Shown: one piece after another, positions 25,708 to 37,465 of the stretch | Numbering within the stretch: the stretch's first letter is position 1 | Layout of the letters: each line of letters begins with the position of its first letter | DNA from: Apostichopus japonicus | Taxonomy: Eukaryota > Echinodermata > Holothuroidea > Aspidochirotida > Stichopodidae | Assembly: GCF_037975245.1 (NCBI RefSeq) | Contig: NC_092574.1 | Location: forward strand, 26,766,713 to 26,830,712 | Direction of reading: 5' to 3' | DNA length: 64,000 bases | Position numbers and translations under genes: made by a program | Notes under the pieces: generated by a model | The model's database searches: none | What the model was told of the DNA's origin: nothing | The model's input: only the letters and a program-made list of their open reading frames with translations

Positions 25708-25976
25708 ACAAAGTGGCTATTCTTACGACTATTCGTAAGAATAATTTCCGATTGAGCATGCGCAGTTGCTATTTTTATGACAGGAGTACTATTTTTTACG
25801 ACCAGGAGTAACAATAATTTCCGGTTAGGGTTAGGATTGGGGTTTAGGGTTAAAGTTAGGGTTACCCCTACTACATGCGCAGTTGCTTTATTTACTTTAC
25901 TACGCTTGAATTCGCCCTTGTCATAAGAATAGTTTATAAATAATTGTTACGACTAGTCGTAAGAATAGCCACGGCC
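25708..25976. mobile_element. MITE with telomere-like core, copy 2 (absent from duplicate B)
   Basis: Same ends and core as 18618-18874. It is flanked by the exact 8-bp repeat AAACAACA (25700-25707 and 25977-25984). Copy B has the uninterrupted site GATGTAAACAACAATGG at about 49844-49860, so this insertion postdates the duplication. Confidence 0.93.
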
Positions 25977-27498
25977 AAACAACAATGGCTTATCTAATTA
26001 AATTATGGCCTACACTAGCCGTATACTGGCATAGGACCACTGATCTACACTAACTGGATAGGCCGCGCGGCTCCGTTTGTGAAGCAGCCGGAAGTGACTC
26101 AGCGGCCATGTTGGGATATTCAAAACATCACCGCACGCACATACAGGGCATACTGTACGTTGCTATGTCGGTCGGTGGCCGAGAAGGTGATGCGAAGAGA
26201 TGCCAAGGAAGGGAAGTGAATGTCGCAGAAACAAACCTTATTGATCAAGGAAGTGAAGGTGAACATTTGAACCCCTGAGAAATATGTGTTATGCCAGACT
26301 AAAATGGTTAATATGCCTATTTTCAGTGCAGGAAAAGATATGGAATGGGTCGTCTGTACAGAGACAGACGCTGCAACTGCATTGCAATACAAAGTCTATG
26401 GTATACGTCGGGCTAGGAACTTGAGTGGCATCCCTTCCTCCATGGTTAGGGCCTTTTAATTTCAAGAAAAATGTTAAGCGTTTCTTCTAAATTCACTTTA
26501 AATTGGGGGAAAGAATATCATAACTGGACGAGGCTACACCATCCATGCAACAAACTACATGTATCGCTATCTAGTACTGGGGAGGGCAGATATTAAATTT
26601 TGAGGTGGCTCGCAGGGTTACAAAATTTGAGTTAATTTCCATCTAGAAACTAAAAATGCGAGTTCCATGATAAATAAAAAAAATAGGAGGGAAAAATTCC
26701 ATGTGTTCTCAGGAAAAACTTGTCGCATAGGGTTTTTGCATGCGGCTGGGGTCTTAAGGCAGTGTGTCCAGTCTAGTAATACAGTGGCGGCGGAACCGGG
26801 GGGGCTTGGGGGGGCTCAGCCCCCCAATAAAAAATGTTGAGGGGGCAAATGCATGATAAGCCCCCCCAATATTTACCAAGGCTCCGAAACGTGCATCTGC
26901 CCATTTTTCAATGCATACTTGTCGATCTGTCCGATGCACACGTATGCTCTATACAGGTAGGTGTAATAATTTTAGTAATTGCTGGGGGACCATCGGCCCG
27001 TCCCCTGGCTATAGACCACATTGTCACCCCAACCGCGTCTTCACGCGGTTGGGAAGCAGTGAAAAGTGGAAGCAGTGAGTGTGAGTACCGGTAAGCGTAA
27101 CACAACTTCGTCTTAGGCAATGACTTGCCTCATTTCAGCCAGTTCTCCAACATCCCCTTACTTAGTGACGGAGCGTCCATATATACAGTCAGGGGGCGGA
27201 TGCCCCCCCCCCCTGACGGACTCAAATGGACTGCTGGCGCCCTTTTCAGCTTTTCACTACTTTTTACTTATTCGCGATTTTTGACTATTTTATTGCGCTC
27301 TCATATACCTATTGACATTTGTCATATTCTGTTGGTTTAATTTTCCGACAAAATGGCGACGACACCTATTTATTCTCCGTTTATCTGCAAATTAGCAAGG
27401 CCCCGGAAAGGGTCATTTCCTGCAATCTAGGAAGTATCTTTACTCAAAAATTTTCTGTACGCTCCGCGCCAACCTGTGGTGGCGCTCCGCTTAGATAG

Positions 27499-28644
27499 TG
27501 TAACGCGCCGTCCTCGGTGGTGAGCGCAAGGAAGAGTGGAAATGCGGGAACACAGGAATGAGGCTGTCGACAGGAGATATTAAAGTTTACCCGTTTATTT
27601 ACGATCAATGTACATGTCAAGATGGTGCACAGTGGTCGTGCATTACAGAGGCAATTATTAAATACGAAACCAGGTTTTAACAAATGCTTAGAAGTCGGTG
27701 AAGTTAAATACAACACTGTATATTACTAATGGCGGGTCTCGACACGGAGGGCAGAACGATAGACTTCGGCGCTGAAGATTGGGCTATGGTGAATTGCGGC
27801 GCAGTCGGCGGATTGGTGAACGGCGGCGCAGTTGGCGGATTGGTGAACTGCGGCGCGGATTGGTGATCGGCGGCGCAGTTGGCGGATTGGTGATCAGCGG
27901 CGCAGTCGGCGGATTGGTGAACGGCGGCGCAGTTGGCGGATTGGTGAACTGCGGCGCAGTTGGCGGAATGGTGAACAGCGGCGCAGTCGGCGGATTGGTG
28001 AACGGCGGCGCAGTTGGCGGATTGGTAAACTGCGGCGCGGATTGGTGATCGGCGGCGCAGTCGAACCGAAGTGTTGAACCTGGTCTTCTAGGTTATTTTA
28101 CTCGTCTTCCGGTCCTACTTCCTGGGCTGTTCCACCACTGTTTTTGCCAATAGAAGACTCGTTCGTCTCCTAACTCATGGTCAGAATCGTTCTACCCCTC
28201 CTATTCCGAGCCGGGAACCGCCCCTCGTCCGAGCCCGCAGTTGCTTTTAAACAGAAACTACTTCCTATACCTATAACGTGTGAACCTACACTTAAACCTA
28301 TTAGAAACATAAACCACGCCCAGTCTACAACCATCAACCAATAAAACACAATTAAATACGACATGCGTGCTGGTTAAGATTTACCCAGACCTAACATTTT
28401 TGGCCCCCCGGAACGTAAACTAGACGTCCTACTCAGTGACCTCCAAAATCGGTCAACAAGAGAGAATTCCCCCTTAACAGTTGTTCATAAATCAAGCAAG
28501 TGACACCCTTATACGGTTTTATCTAATAAACAATTCCCGTAAAGCGTCTAATAATGTAAAGAATCAACCCAAGTTAAAACATTTGATTGGAGAAAATACA
28601 TGTTAACGCTAACGACACACAATGAGCTTTGACGTGTCGTTACA
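27499..28644. mobile_element. Solo-LTR-like insertion (nest level 4), 1.15 kb
   Basis: It begins TGTAACGCGCC and ends GTCGTTACA, i.e. TG...CA termini with short inverted ends, flanked by the 4-bp repeat ATAG (27495-27498 and 28645-28648). Removing it restores TTAGATAGTGT as in the sister MITE at 17074. No gag or pol is visible, so a solo LTR of a Ty3-like element is the simplest reading. A non-LTR origin cannot be excluded. Confidence 0.7.
27787..28063. repeat. GC-rich minisatellite (nest level 5), about 27-bp unit
   Basis: Units are built from GGCGGCGCAGT(T/C)GGCGGATTGGTGAAC with shortened variants. They give an 89-codon Gly/Ala/Val-rich frame that is a by-product. It lies inside the solo-LTR-like insertion. 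Confidence 0.85.
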
Positions 28645-29813
28645 ATAGTGTCGAAAGCGCCCCTACAGACCATTCTTGCCCTCCCTGACCAATACTCTAG
28701 CTCCGCCACTGCCCTTACTACACTCAAAAACATCATTGCGAGAACACTACGAGTAATAGCTACTCTCTTAAAAAACCATCGAATATACAAATTACAATGT
28801 TTTTACAGACTTTTACGTGCAATCTGAGAAATTGCAGGCTTGAGACCCATATTTTAGGGCTGGGTATTCGCAGCATAAAACACTCGGAAAGTGCCGTTTC
28901 CGGCCATTTGGGGGTTTGAAAAAACCCAAAATTTTCTCGTACACTCCGCCCCAACCGATGGTGGCGCTCCGCTTAGTTAGTCTCCACACATTAGCCCCCC
29001 CCCCCAATAATTTTTCCGTTCCGCCGCGCCTGTAGTAATATATGGACGGTCGTTGTCATATGCGCGGTGATGTTTTGAATATCCCAATATGGCCGCTGAA
29101 CAACTTCCGGTGACTTCACGGCTCGCTATACAATCACCGTACGCGCAGCCTATCCAGTTAGTGTAGATCAGTGCATAGGACTAAGGTAGGTCCTGACTAA
29201 ATTAAGGCCTACGCTAGTCGTAGGCTGGCCTAAGTTAGCTTATCATCATGGCACAATGAAGTTACGAATTACGGCCTGATAATGAATAAACTAATCCACT
29301 CCTAAGTAAGGCCGCTATCTAACAATATGACTGATTGAAAAACCATTATATAAAACTCAACCTACAGCACAATTACCACGAATAGGCAAAACTCGTATCG
29401 CCAGGCCGAAACTGGGAAATTACAGTCATGAGTAACACTAACAGCTATCGACTAACAGCTATGTAAAACATTGTGTGTTTACTGATCTACACTAGTTTAC
29501 GTACGTACCAGGGCACAGATATCATCGGAACGGTCCCAAAGGACTTGAAACCAGTGACCATTTTGCAGCATTGAAGTAAGCTAATTTTAGAAAATTTCGT
29601 ATACAGTTAGTAGTTGGGGTGTTACTGTGGATATAAGTACGTTGATGCTGTTGAGATTGGGCTAGGTGGGAAAGAGGGTATGGAAAGACCGAGGAAGATG
29701 GGGAAAAAGTTTTGAAGGGAAAGGAATGGGTTTGGACGAGTGTAAGGCCGGGTGTGTCAGAGTTTTTGGATGGATCCTTACTCGCTATTCAACACTGACA
29801 TGTTAGCTATACT

Positions 29814-30170
29814 CAAGGGCGTAGGAACCGGGGGGGGGGGGCTGTAAAAAATAAAGATGGGCGGAAGTATCATTCCCCCCCCCCTGCTTCGCAAGTCAGA
29901 AAACCCCCTTTTCATTTCCAAATGCGAAAAAAAAATCTCATTTGGAGCACCAAATTGCATATAAGGCCAGGTGAAAATGCAAAATTATATACAAAAAGGA
30001 GTGGGTGGGTTGAAGTGTGCTATATTGCACCAAATTGCATCTGAGGCCACCTAGAAATGCAAATAAAAAGCCAAAGGGAAGGGGGACACCCTCCCCTTAG
30101 ACCCCTCCCCAGGCCGGCCATCAGTCTTCAGCCCCCCTCCCCCACTCAAAAGTACCTTCCTACGCCACTG
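29814..30170. mobile_element. MITE, GGCGTAGG-ended, shared by both duplicates (copy A)
   Basis: Ends CAAGGGCGTAGGAACC and CCTACGCCACTG with an exact 8-bp target duplication GCTATACT (29806-29813 and 30171-30178). The same insertion is at 50537-50894 with the same duplication, so it predates the segmental duplication. Confidence 0.9.
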
Positions 30171-30672
30171 GCTATACTGTTGACAGTGGCGTAACCAGCG
30201 GGGAGAGGGTACAAAGGGATACCCAATCAAATGTCTTGCACCCCCACTTGCTCCGAAAATGACATTGGTAATCTAAAGAAATGGACGAAATTTACCAGTG
30301 CATTTATAGGTCTTCTGTATAGACCCCAACTATTGCACGTTATCATGGCAGAGTTTCTTGAGATTACGTTATCGACCTGCCTTGGTCGTATGTCGTAACA
30401 TCACCTCTTTTCACTCATTGGTCTGCAACGCTTGCCACATATTTTTCTTGCATGAGGTTCTTTTGTGTGAACGCTGTGTGATTATAACTACATTATAGAC
30501 ATAGGACATACTTCCACACAGTGTTTACACAAAGAGCCTAATGGTGTTAAGAAGCTATACAGGCTAGCTAATTGCAGAGCATGAGGTTGATTTACGAACG
30601 TGGCAGGTCGATTACGTAATCACAAAACTTTCCTAGCTATAGTGTGCTATAATTGGAGCAGGGAGTTGTTAA

Positions 30673-31249
30673 CAAGGGCGGCGGAACCGGGGGAGGGGGC
30701 ACAGGGGGCACGCGCCCCCACTTTTCCTTAAAAATGTGCCCTTTTTCTACATAAAAATTGAGGTGTCTTAAGTTAGCAAGAGGCCAGGGAACCAGAATGA
30801 ACACTCAGGAAGGGCCGTTTCCGGCCATCTGAGGGGTTTGTAAAACCAAAAATATTCTTGTGCGCTCCGCGCCAACCGATGGTGGCGCTCCGCTCACATA
30901 GTCGTGCATACAACTTTGCAAATCCTGGTTACGCCTGTGCCGTTTAATGAATTTCTGTGGGTCAAACTCAAAGCTATTTCGAATGGGAAAAAATTTGTTA
31001 AGATATTAACATAATCCTTGTTTCCCAATTTGCACATTGGATATTGGAGTGCTAGTATATATGCATATTTTCCGTGAGGTGGGGGGGGGGGGGGGCGTTG
31101 ATGGAGTGATATGTATACGCAAATAAGATAATACAATAAGAATTATAAAGGTCACTAAATATAAGGCTGCATCAGTCCAATCGAATTTCTGCAAAGTGCC
31201 ATTTGATGTCGGTGCCCCCCCCAGATTAAAAGTGATTCCGCCGCCCTTG
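30673..31249. mobile_element. G-rich MITE, CAAGGGCGGCGGAA-ended, only in copy A
   Basis: The left end CAAGGGCGGCGGAACC is complemented by the right end TTCCGCCGCCCTTG. A long G run is near 31080. Flanks GTTGTTAA and GTGGTTTAA are only approximately repeated. Copy B has instead a 30-bp perfect palindrome at 51391-51420. Confidence 0.8.
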
Positions 31250-32739
31250 GTGGTTTAACCAGTTCGCGGTTGACGTTGATTCGTAATTGACGGGTATTCT
31301 CAATCTATACCAGCCAATTGCGTCTCAAGTTAAATATTATCCTTTTCATTTTGCTTTCTGTCTTCGCCATCCCCCCCCCCCCTTCGCCACAAACTCTACC
31401 CTACGAGATAACCAGCTATACCATGCTACTTGTAACTCCCTGCTTGTATTTTGTGTATGTTTAAAACCTTATACCATTGTTTTATCATCCGAAACTAATC
31501 CGATATAAGTTGTTATTGGAAGCTGCAGCATGATATATTACGTAATTTCAAGATGGCACAGGTGAATTCACACAGAATGATCATTCATTAGAATATGCCT
31601 AACCGAAATATTGTTTCCCACGACTTTACAGATTTCAGTCGATTAATGTAATAAAACCAATGGACTATGGCCCTTGACAAACACTTTTGTAGTGGCTGAA
31701 TGAAGGAAGCCTAATTCGATGAAACTGACATTCATATACACATTTATTTAAACCATAGTTAGAGTAAATCATAGACAATGGGATAGATTAAAATGTACTG
31801 ATGAAAGAATAGTACAGAAAAAAAGACGACAAAACAATTGAAATGACGAAAAAATGAACCTAATTGTCAAAATCCCATCGCTATACCATGTTTTCTAATT
31901 TTTAAGTTTATCCAAATTCTAAATTTGATTGGGCCAATTAAAAATATTACTGAAACCAGAATGAAAACGCATTGAGGTTTCGATGGCTTCATTGCACTAG
32001 ACTTCTGCTTGTCAACCAGAAACAGCTGTTACAATATTAATTAATGTCCCGAACCAATATGTTGATGTACAATAGACTAAGGCATGGTAAACCCAGGTCA
32101 GTCTATTGTACGTGGCAATACACACCTCCACCAAAAACAATATGATTATTTTACTCAATGTGATGCATCCACACACCAAATATTAGAATTATCAACGATT
32201 CCCATCGTTAGATATCATGTAAAAGGCTTTTCAGAGTTTGACCTCTGGTGACCTCAAATGATATTTGACAAGCAACAGGATTCTTGTACACAATATGGCA
32301 AATCCATATACCATGTAGGCTATATATGAAAAGTATCCATGAGTTCTACCATAAGAAATCATGTTTTAAAGGTTTTCGGGCCTGACAATTGTTTTAAATG
32401 TACTAGTTATTTTGCGACCGTGACTAAAAGTCTACTATCCAAAATGCAAAATTCACTCGCCACTATGACTGCTGTTCAAATCTCCATAGTACTGATCTGC
32501 AACATCAATACTTTCTATGAACAAAATGTTTAGCACTTAGGCAGTTGCATGGTGCTACGTAATTGCACATTGGAAAATTATGTTTCTGTGCAGTATGAAA
32601 TTTAAACTTTGTTCCACCAGAAGTAAGGGATTAACTAAGTAAAAGATGTCGCAGAATTGTAAATAGGCAGCTAGACCTACTGCAGTGTCTCAATCAAAAT
32701 ATGAAACATCTGCAAAAATACCAACGGAGATAGCATGGC
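31250..32739. other. Shared duplicated non-coding DNA
   Basis: Matches about 51415-52493 in copy B with small differences. No coding exon, RNA gene or additional element recognised apart from homopolymer C runs near 31370. Confidence 0.5.
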
Positions 32740-33447
32740 TTCTGTTACATTCGCGCGTTTTCTGTGCCTTAGTGTATTCGTTATGGATGTGCCTGATCGT
32801 TTAGTCTGCGGTGATGTGATGAGTGTAATTATGTGGATCGAGTTTTAGGTTTCTAGCTTGGAATGTGATTTTAATTCTGCGTCGAGTAAAGATATTGTGT
32901 GATAAGTGTGTGAAATTTAAGGAATTAGAGGAGCTATTGAATAGCTGTAATTGTGAATGGACTGAAGTCAGGAATAGTAGGACTGTAACTAGTGCAGTTG
33001 TCGAAAGGGATTTTTGTGAGGGTGTTCCAACTTGTAATGGATTCGACGTGTTACCTGTGGAGGAGTTGCGTGATGTTGGTGATGGGAATGAAGTCTCCCC
33101 AAGAGAGAAATAGTGTGTGGTTAGTAGTGGACGAAGAACGTGGTGATTGTGATGTGATTGACGATGGAAGTGTGGTTGAAAACAGCAGTCAGTGGGACGG
33201 GAGAAGTCAAAAGGAAGAATGGTCTTGTGTGAAGATTCACTGAAGCGGTATGTGGACCGAAAGTTCTGCAGGCCGGATAAAGCAAAAAAGGGTCAAGGTA
33301 CGTTGCCAGGTGCCAAAATCCAGGATGTCAGTGAAAGGGTTAAAAAAAAATTGTGTCAAATGAGGAGGTGGCTGTGGTCCAGGTAGGTACCAATAATGTG
33401 CAGAAGGAGTCACTCGACATAATTCGGTCAAGGCATCACGAATTGTT

Positions 33448-33819
33448 GTGTCGCCTATAGCATCGACTCGTGCTAAAGTTGTCATCTGTAGTGAGTGTAG
33501 TCTATTGCCAAGATTTGACAACAAGGTTCAGTCACATAAGATGGTAACTTGGAATGATTTCTTGCATAGTCTGTGTTCTGACTTCGGCTTCACATTCGTT
33601 GACATGTTGTCATGTTTCCAGGGTAGGGATTTGTTTGCCAGGGATGGGTTGCACTTAGCTAATACTTGGGCCTTGTTGTTTGGTAGGATGGTGAATTACT
33701 CTGTTGAACAGCTATGTTTAAACAAAATTGGGGGGCGATGGGCAGGCATACATTTTGATAAGGATTATATTTCCGTGGAGGTGCTTATAGGCATTTTGAA
33801 AGCAAGGAAAGTGATATAG
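33448..33819 (+). pseudogene. LINE ORF1 SGNH/GDSL-esterase-like fragment
   Basis: The fragment has VVIC then LLPRFDNK, a spacer, and DLFARDGLHLA. The last block has the Asp-x-x-His arrangement expected near the C-terminus of SGNH hydrolases. Esterase domains in ORF1 are known from CR1-type LINEs. It is preceded in other frames by the rest of ORF1, so the gene is broken. In copy B the same region is further frameshifted (55096-55296). Confidence 0.7.
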
Positions 33820-34319
33820 TCATAGTTCTAACATTATCAGGAGGCATGCTAAGGTACATAGTTTCAGGATAAGCTGAAGATTGTCTTTACCATGGTAGCT
33901 TGAAGTATTCGTAAAGTTTTGCTGAATTTACTATTCTTCTTGAGGATCTGAAACCTGATGTGTTTGGTATCACAGAATCTTGGTATATAGGGAGGACATT
34001 GGAAGTGCTGAGGTTTCCTACCCGGGGTATGTTGTGTATCGTCAGGACAGAAGGGATACTCATAATGGGATCGGTGGGGGAGTTTTATTGTATATAACAT
34101 ATAACATATGTTAGGGATGATATTGTAAGTGTTGAGAAATCTCAGTTGCAAGGTTCTTTTGTAAATTCTGTCTGGTGCGAGTCGCCGAGTTGTCCACAGA
34201 CAAGAGGTTCGGTGATGTTATAACTATTGGCGTTGTTTACCGTTCTCTTAACAGCAGCGAAAATAATGATGTCTTGCTGTTTGATACATAATTAGAAAGG
34301 CTGCTAAAGGTGATGTTGT

Positions 34320-36310
34320 GTTATAATGGGCGACTTTGATTTTCCTGACATTAATTGGATAGATGGTTCAAGTAGTAGGACGGGTAATAACTTTCTAGAT
34401 GTTGTGCAAGATTGCTTTTTACATCAGCATGTTACTTTCCCTACTGGGGGGGGGGGGGGATAACATCCTGGATCTTGTTTTGAGTTCTGATCCAAGCAAT
34501 GTTTTTGATTTGACGGGTCTAGGAAAACTAGGAACTAACGATCATGATATACTAGCTTTTGATGTTGTTTGCAAGGTCGTACATTCTGTTAGCAAGGAAA
34601 AATTCTCCGATTTTTCGAGATCAGATACATAGGCAATTGAAACTTTACTAAAGGGTACATATTTGATTAATTTGTTTAGAGATATAAGTGCTTCTCAGTC
34701 TTGGATTTGTTGAGCTGATAAGTTACATGTCATTATGGAAAATCATGTTCCGTGGCAGAATTGTCGTCGTAAAAGCAGTATGTCTTCCTGGATGAATAAG
34801 AAAGGTAGATGTGCAATTAGGCAAAAATGTAGAATGTGGAAGTTGTTTAGGAGGACTAAATCTGAATCTCTTTTGGCCAAGTTTAAAATTCATCAGCTGA
34901 AGGTAGAATGCTTAGTCTCTGTTGCAAAGGTGAATTTCGAAAATAACATTGCCTAAATATTAAGGATAACCCACAGGCCTTCTTTTCTTATATGTCAGAT
35001 CAAAGCAGAAAGTTAAAGATGCAATTGTTTTTCTGAGGGCACTACAGGCTGATAATATAGTTACTGATAGTCAGGATCTTGCAGATCTTTTGAACAACTA
35101 TTTTGTTTCGGTTTTTACAAGGAAAGATACGAGTAGTTTTCCAGATTTTCAGGGAGGAATTGATGGTCCTAAACTGGATACGGTCTTATAGTTTCGGATG
35201 AGGTTTAAAAGGTCTTAAAGGAGCTGCTTTGTCTAAATGTTTCTAAAGCTTCTCGACCTAATGCAATCCATCCGTATTTGTTGAAGACTTTTGCACACCG
35301 TTTCTGCGTTCCACTCTCATTGGGTTTTAGTAAATTTATGAATGATTGGAGATGTTCTAATATTACCCCAGTTTTCAAGAAGGGTGATATAAGTCTAAGC
35401 CCTGTAATTACAGGCCTGTTAATCTCACTAGTCTTGTTTGTAACGTATGGAGTATACTGTTAAACAGTCTATCGTCAATCACTTCAGCAGTCTGTCTTTG
35501 ATCAGAGAGTCTCAACATGGCTTTTGTCAAAAAAGGTCATGTCTCACTAACATCCTTGAGTTTATGGAAGATGTAACAAGCTCACTAAATAGGCAGAAGT
35601 CTGTAGATGTTGTGTTCCTGGATTTCCAGAAGGCCTTTGATAAAGTTCCCTACCAGCATCTTTTACTTAGGCTAAAGAGTGTGGGTTTCAATAGGAATTA
35701 CTCTCTTGGATCGAGAATTGGCCAGCTTGGTAATAGGAAACAGAAGGTGGTTATTAAAGGCTGTGCTTCTTCTTGGCAGGACGTTACTAGTGGGTTTCCA
35801 CAAGGGTCTGTTTTGGGTCCCTTGTTGTTTGTTGCCTATATAAATGACATTGACGGAAATATTTTGTGTATAGCTAAGACGTTTGCTAATAACACCAAAT
35901 TGTATTCTGAGGTCCCTTCCAAAAGCAATTCTGAGAAATTTCAAACGGATTTGGATAAGGTTTTTCCTGGTCTCAGGGATCGATGGCTAATGCTTTATAG
36001 TATTGGTAAATGCAAAGTGAGCATTTAAATAGTAGTAACCTTAAGTATACCTACCATCTTAATGGTGTAGAGTTACAGGAGGTCTTTGTTGAAAGAGACC
36101 TGGGTATCTACATTGACTGACTTATCTCTGCAACCTTCTAAACATTGTCTTGAAGCTGCTCGGGCTAAAAGAGGTGAAAGGGTTTTAGGTATGATAAGAG
36201 GAACTTCAGTTTTCTGAAAGAGGATATAGTAGGTAGGCTTTATAAGCAGTTGGTTAGGCCTCATTTGGAGTATGCTGTGCAGGTTTGGAACCCATATTTG
36301 ATTTCCCCGT
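34320..36310 (+). pseudogene. LINE ORF2: AP-endonuclease and reverse transcriptase remnants
   Basis: Endonuclease: GDFDFPDINWIDG near 34328, DNILDLVLSSDP near 34460 and NDHDILAF near 34537. Reverse transcriptase: ITPVFKKGD near 35360, then the 35447-36028 frame with QHGFCQKRSCLTNILEF, DVVFLDFQKAFDKVP and GFPQGSVLGPLLF. The catalytic F/YADD block reads FANN, so both acidic residues are lost. The motif set is typical of CR1/L2-type enzymes. The ORF is interrupted many times. Confidence 0.85.
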
Positions 36311-37089
36311 GAGTCTTTGATTGAATTCTACGGATGCCCATAAGCTTATTTTCAATTGCCAACAACCTATTCTTATGAGGCTCAGGCGTAAAGCACGTGT
36401 TATTTACTAGGCTGTTCGTTGGGAGATACGGTAGATTATGAAACAAGGTTCCACAATTTGGCCTCTGGTGACTCCAAGTGACTGGAAACCCTGCTCTGTC
36501 GGCTGTAAACTGGTATCACACCGTAACACCATCAGTAGTGGTTTCGTATTACTGGCTACTGTCTCAGTGCCACGGATTTGACTAGGCCACCCTAGATTAG
36601 CTTCTCTTTTTGAGTGAGTTATTACCTATTTGAATTATTTCTACCCAACGAATCACGGTTAGGCTTATCATATGCAGTATTTCAGTAATATTACATGGCT
36701 AAAATCTGGACCGATTAGCTAAAACATGAAAACTCTGAAGTATCTAAAGTTTTTCACATTGTACCCCACGCAGATAGCGCAAAGCGCGCTCTCGTTGACA
36801 TGTAAATCTTATGCCCCCCCCCGGCTACGCGCTTGACTTTCGTTACAACATATCAAGTTCATATTTTTAGTTGCATGATCACTTCAACCATTTTAGCGTA
36901 TGGAATCCAGGAATAAACTGTTCAGTTTTGAATAAAGAAACATTAATAACACTACCGTTACAACGGTTTCAAGTGTTTGGAATGGGGCATATTGCAAAAG
37001 TAACTAAATTGACCAAACTTCTCTCGCGCGAAACTCTAACCCCCCCCCACACTCAAAATATCTCCCCCCCCAGCCACTAGATGAAAACT

Positions 37090-37217
37090 TGGAACAGGTG
37101 CAGGTCTGACACATGGAATCGATAAAAGAAGCGGTACGAGTTTTAAACACAAAAATTTACTTTATTATACGAAACCATAAGTTACTTGAGGCCTCCTACA
37201 ATAATACTTAATACAAA

Positions 37218-37248
<31 letters not shown>

Positions 37249-37465
37249 GAATAAGAATAATACAGGTTAGGCTCGACACGGCTTTCTCTCCAGTTCCAGG
37301 ATAAAGACTCAAAGCGATCTCTGCCTCTCAAGCAGTCGAAAGGAACATCGCATGTCGCCTTTCAGCCAATGTCTGACCTAATTCTCAGGTCACAAGCACC
37401 CTATGAATTAAAAAGGAAGAATTTGTCTAATCTCTAATTCCTTTGAACCATATTCCAGTATTAAC
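37090..37465 (-). repeat. 3' LTR of the gag-protease remnant
   Basis: Direct copy of 39094-39420, longer by about 49 bp, largely through an AAT microsatellite expansion at 37219-37250. The protease reading frame runs into it without a polypurine tract, so the deletion junction lies at its edge. Confidence 0.8.

Larger units (their letters stand above)
27163..28711. mobile_element. MITE (nest level 3), same family as 17074-17465, inverted
   Basis: The outer parts match the reverse complement of 17074-17465. The left end is TAGTGACGGAGC and the right end GCTCCGCCACTG, with an exact 8-bp target duplication CCCTTACT (27155-27162 and 28712-28719). It is split at 27498 by the level-4 insertion. 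The uninterrupted sister copy supplies the pre-insertion sequence. Confidence 0.88.
26781..29033. mobile_element. G-rich MITE (nest level 2), GGCGGCGGAAC-ended
   Basis: The left end is ACAGTGGCGGCGGAACC followed by a G run. The right end GTTCCGCCGCGCCTGT is its near complement with a C run inside. The 6-bp direct repeat AGTAAT flanks it (26775-26780 and 29034-29039). It lies wholly inside the level-1 element. Confidence 0.8.
26038..29173. mobile_element. hAT-like inverted-repeat element (nest level 1), 3.1 kb
   Basis: The left end CACTGATCTACACTAACTGG is matched exactly by the reverse complement of the right end, and imperfect inverted similarity continues for more than 100 bp (GCGGCCAT.TTGGGATATTC, AAAACATCACCGC). 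The exact 8-bp target duplication is CATAGGAC (26030-26037 and 29174-29181). Copy B holds the empty site once at 49901-49908. After removing nested insertions only about 0.9 kb of its own sequence remains, with no transposase, so it is non-autonomous. Confidence 0.93.
32740..36470 (+). mobile_element. Decayed non-LTR retrotransposon (CR1/L2-like), copy A
   Basis: The order of remnants is that of a two-ORF LINE: an ORF1 segment with CDKCVKFKELEELLNSC (about 32900), an SGNH-esterase-like segment (33448-33819), an endonuclease segment (about 34320-34600), a reverse transcriptase (about 35250-36028) and a C-terminal LVRPHLEYAVQVWNPY segment (about 36220-36300). Many stops and frameshifts separate them. 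Limits are approximate because the flanks are shared with copy B. Confidence 0.85.

Noticed and set aside
18735-25865. Interstitial telomere or chromosome-fusion scar
   Set aside because: The TTAGGG-like words are short and sit inside a MITE with target duplications, so transposition explains them.
27779-28048. 89-codon Gly/Val-rich frame
   Set aside because: It is the GC-rich minisatellite inside a mobile insertion.
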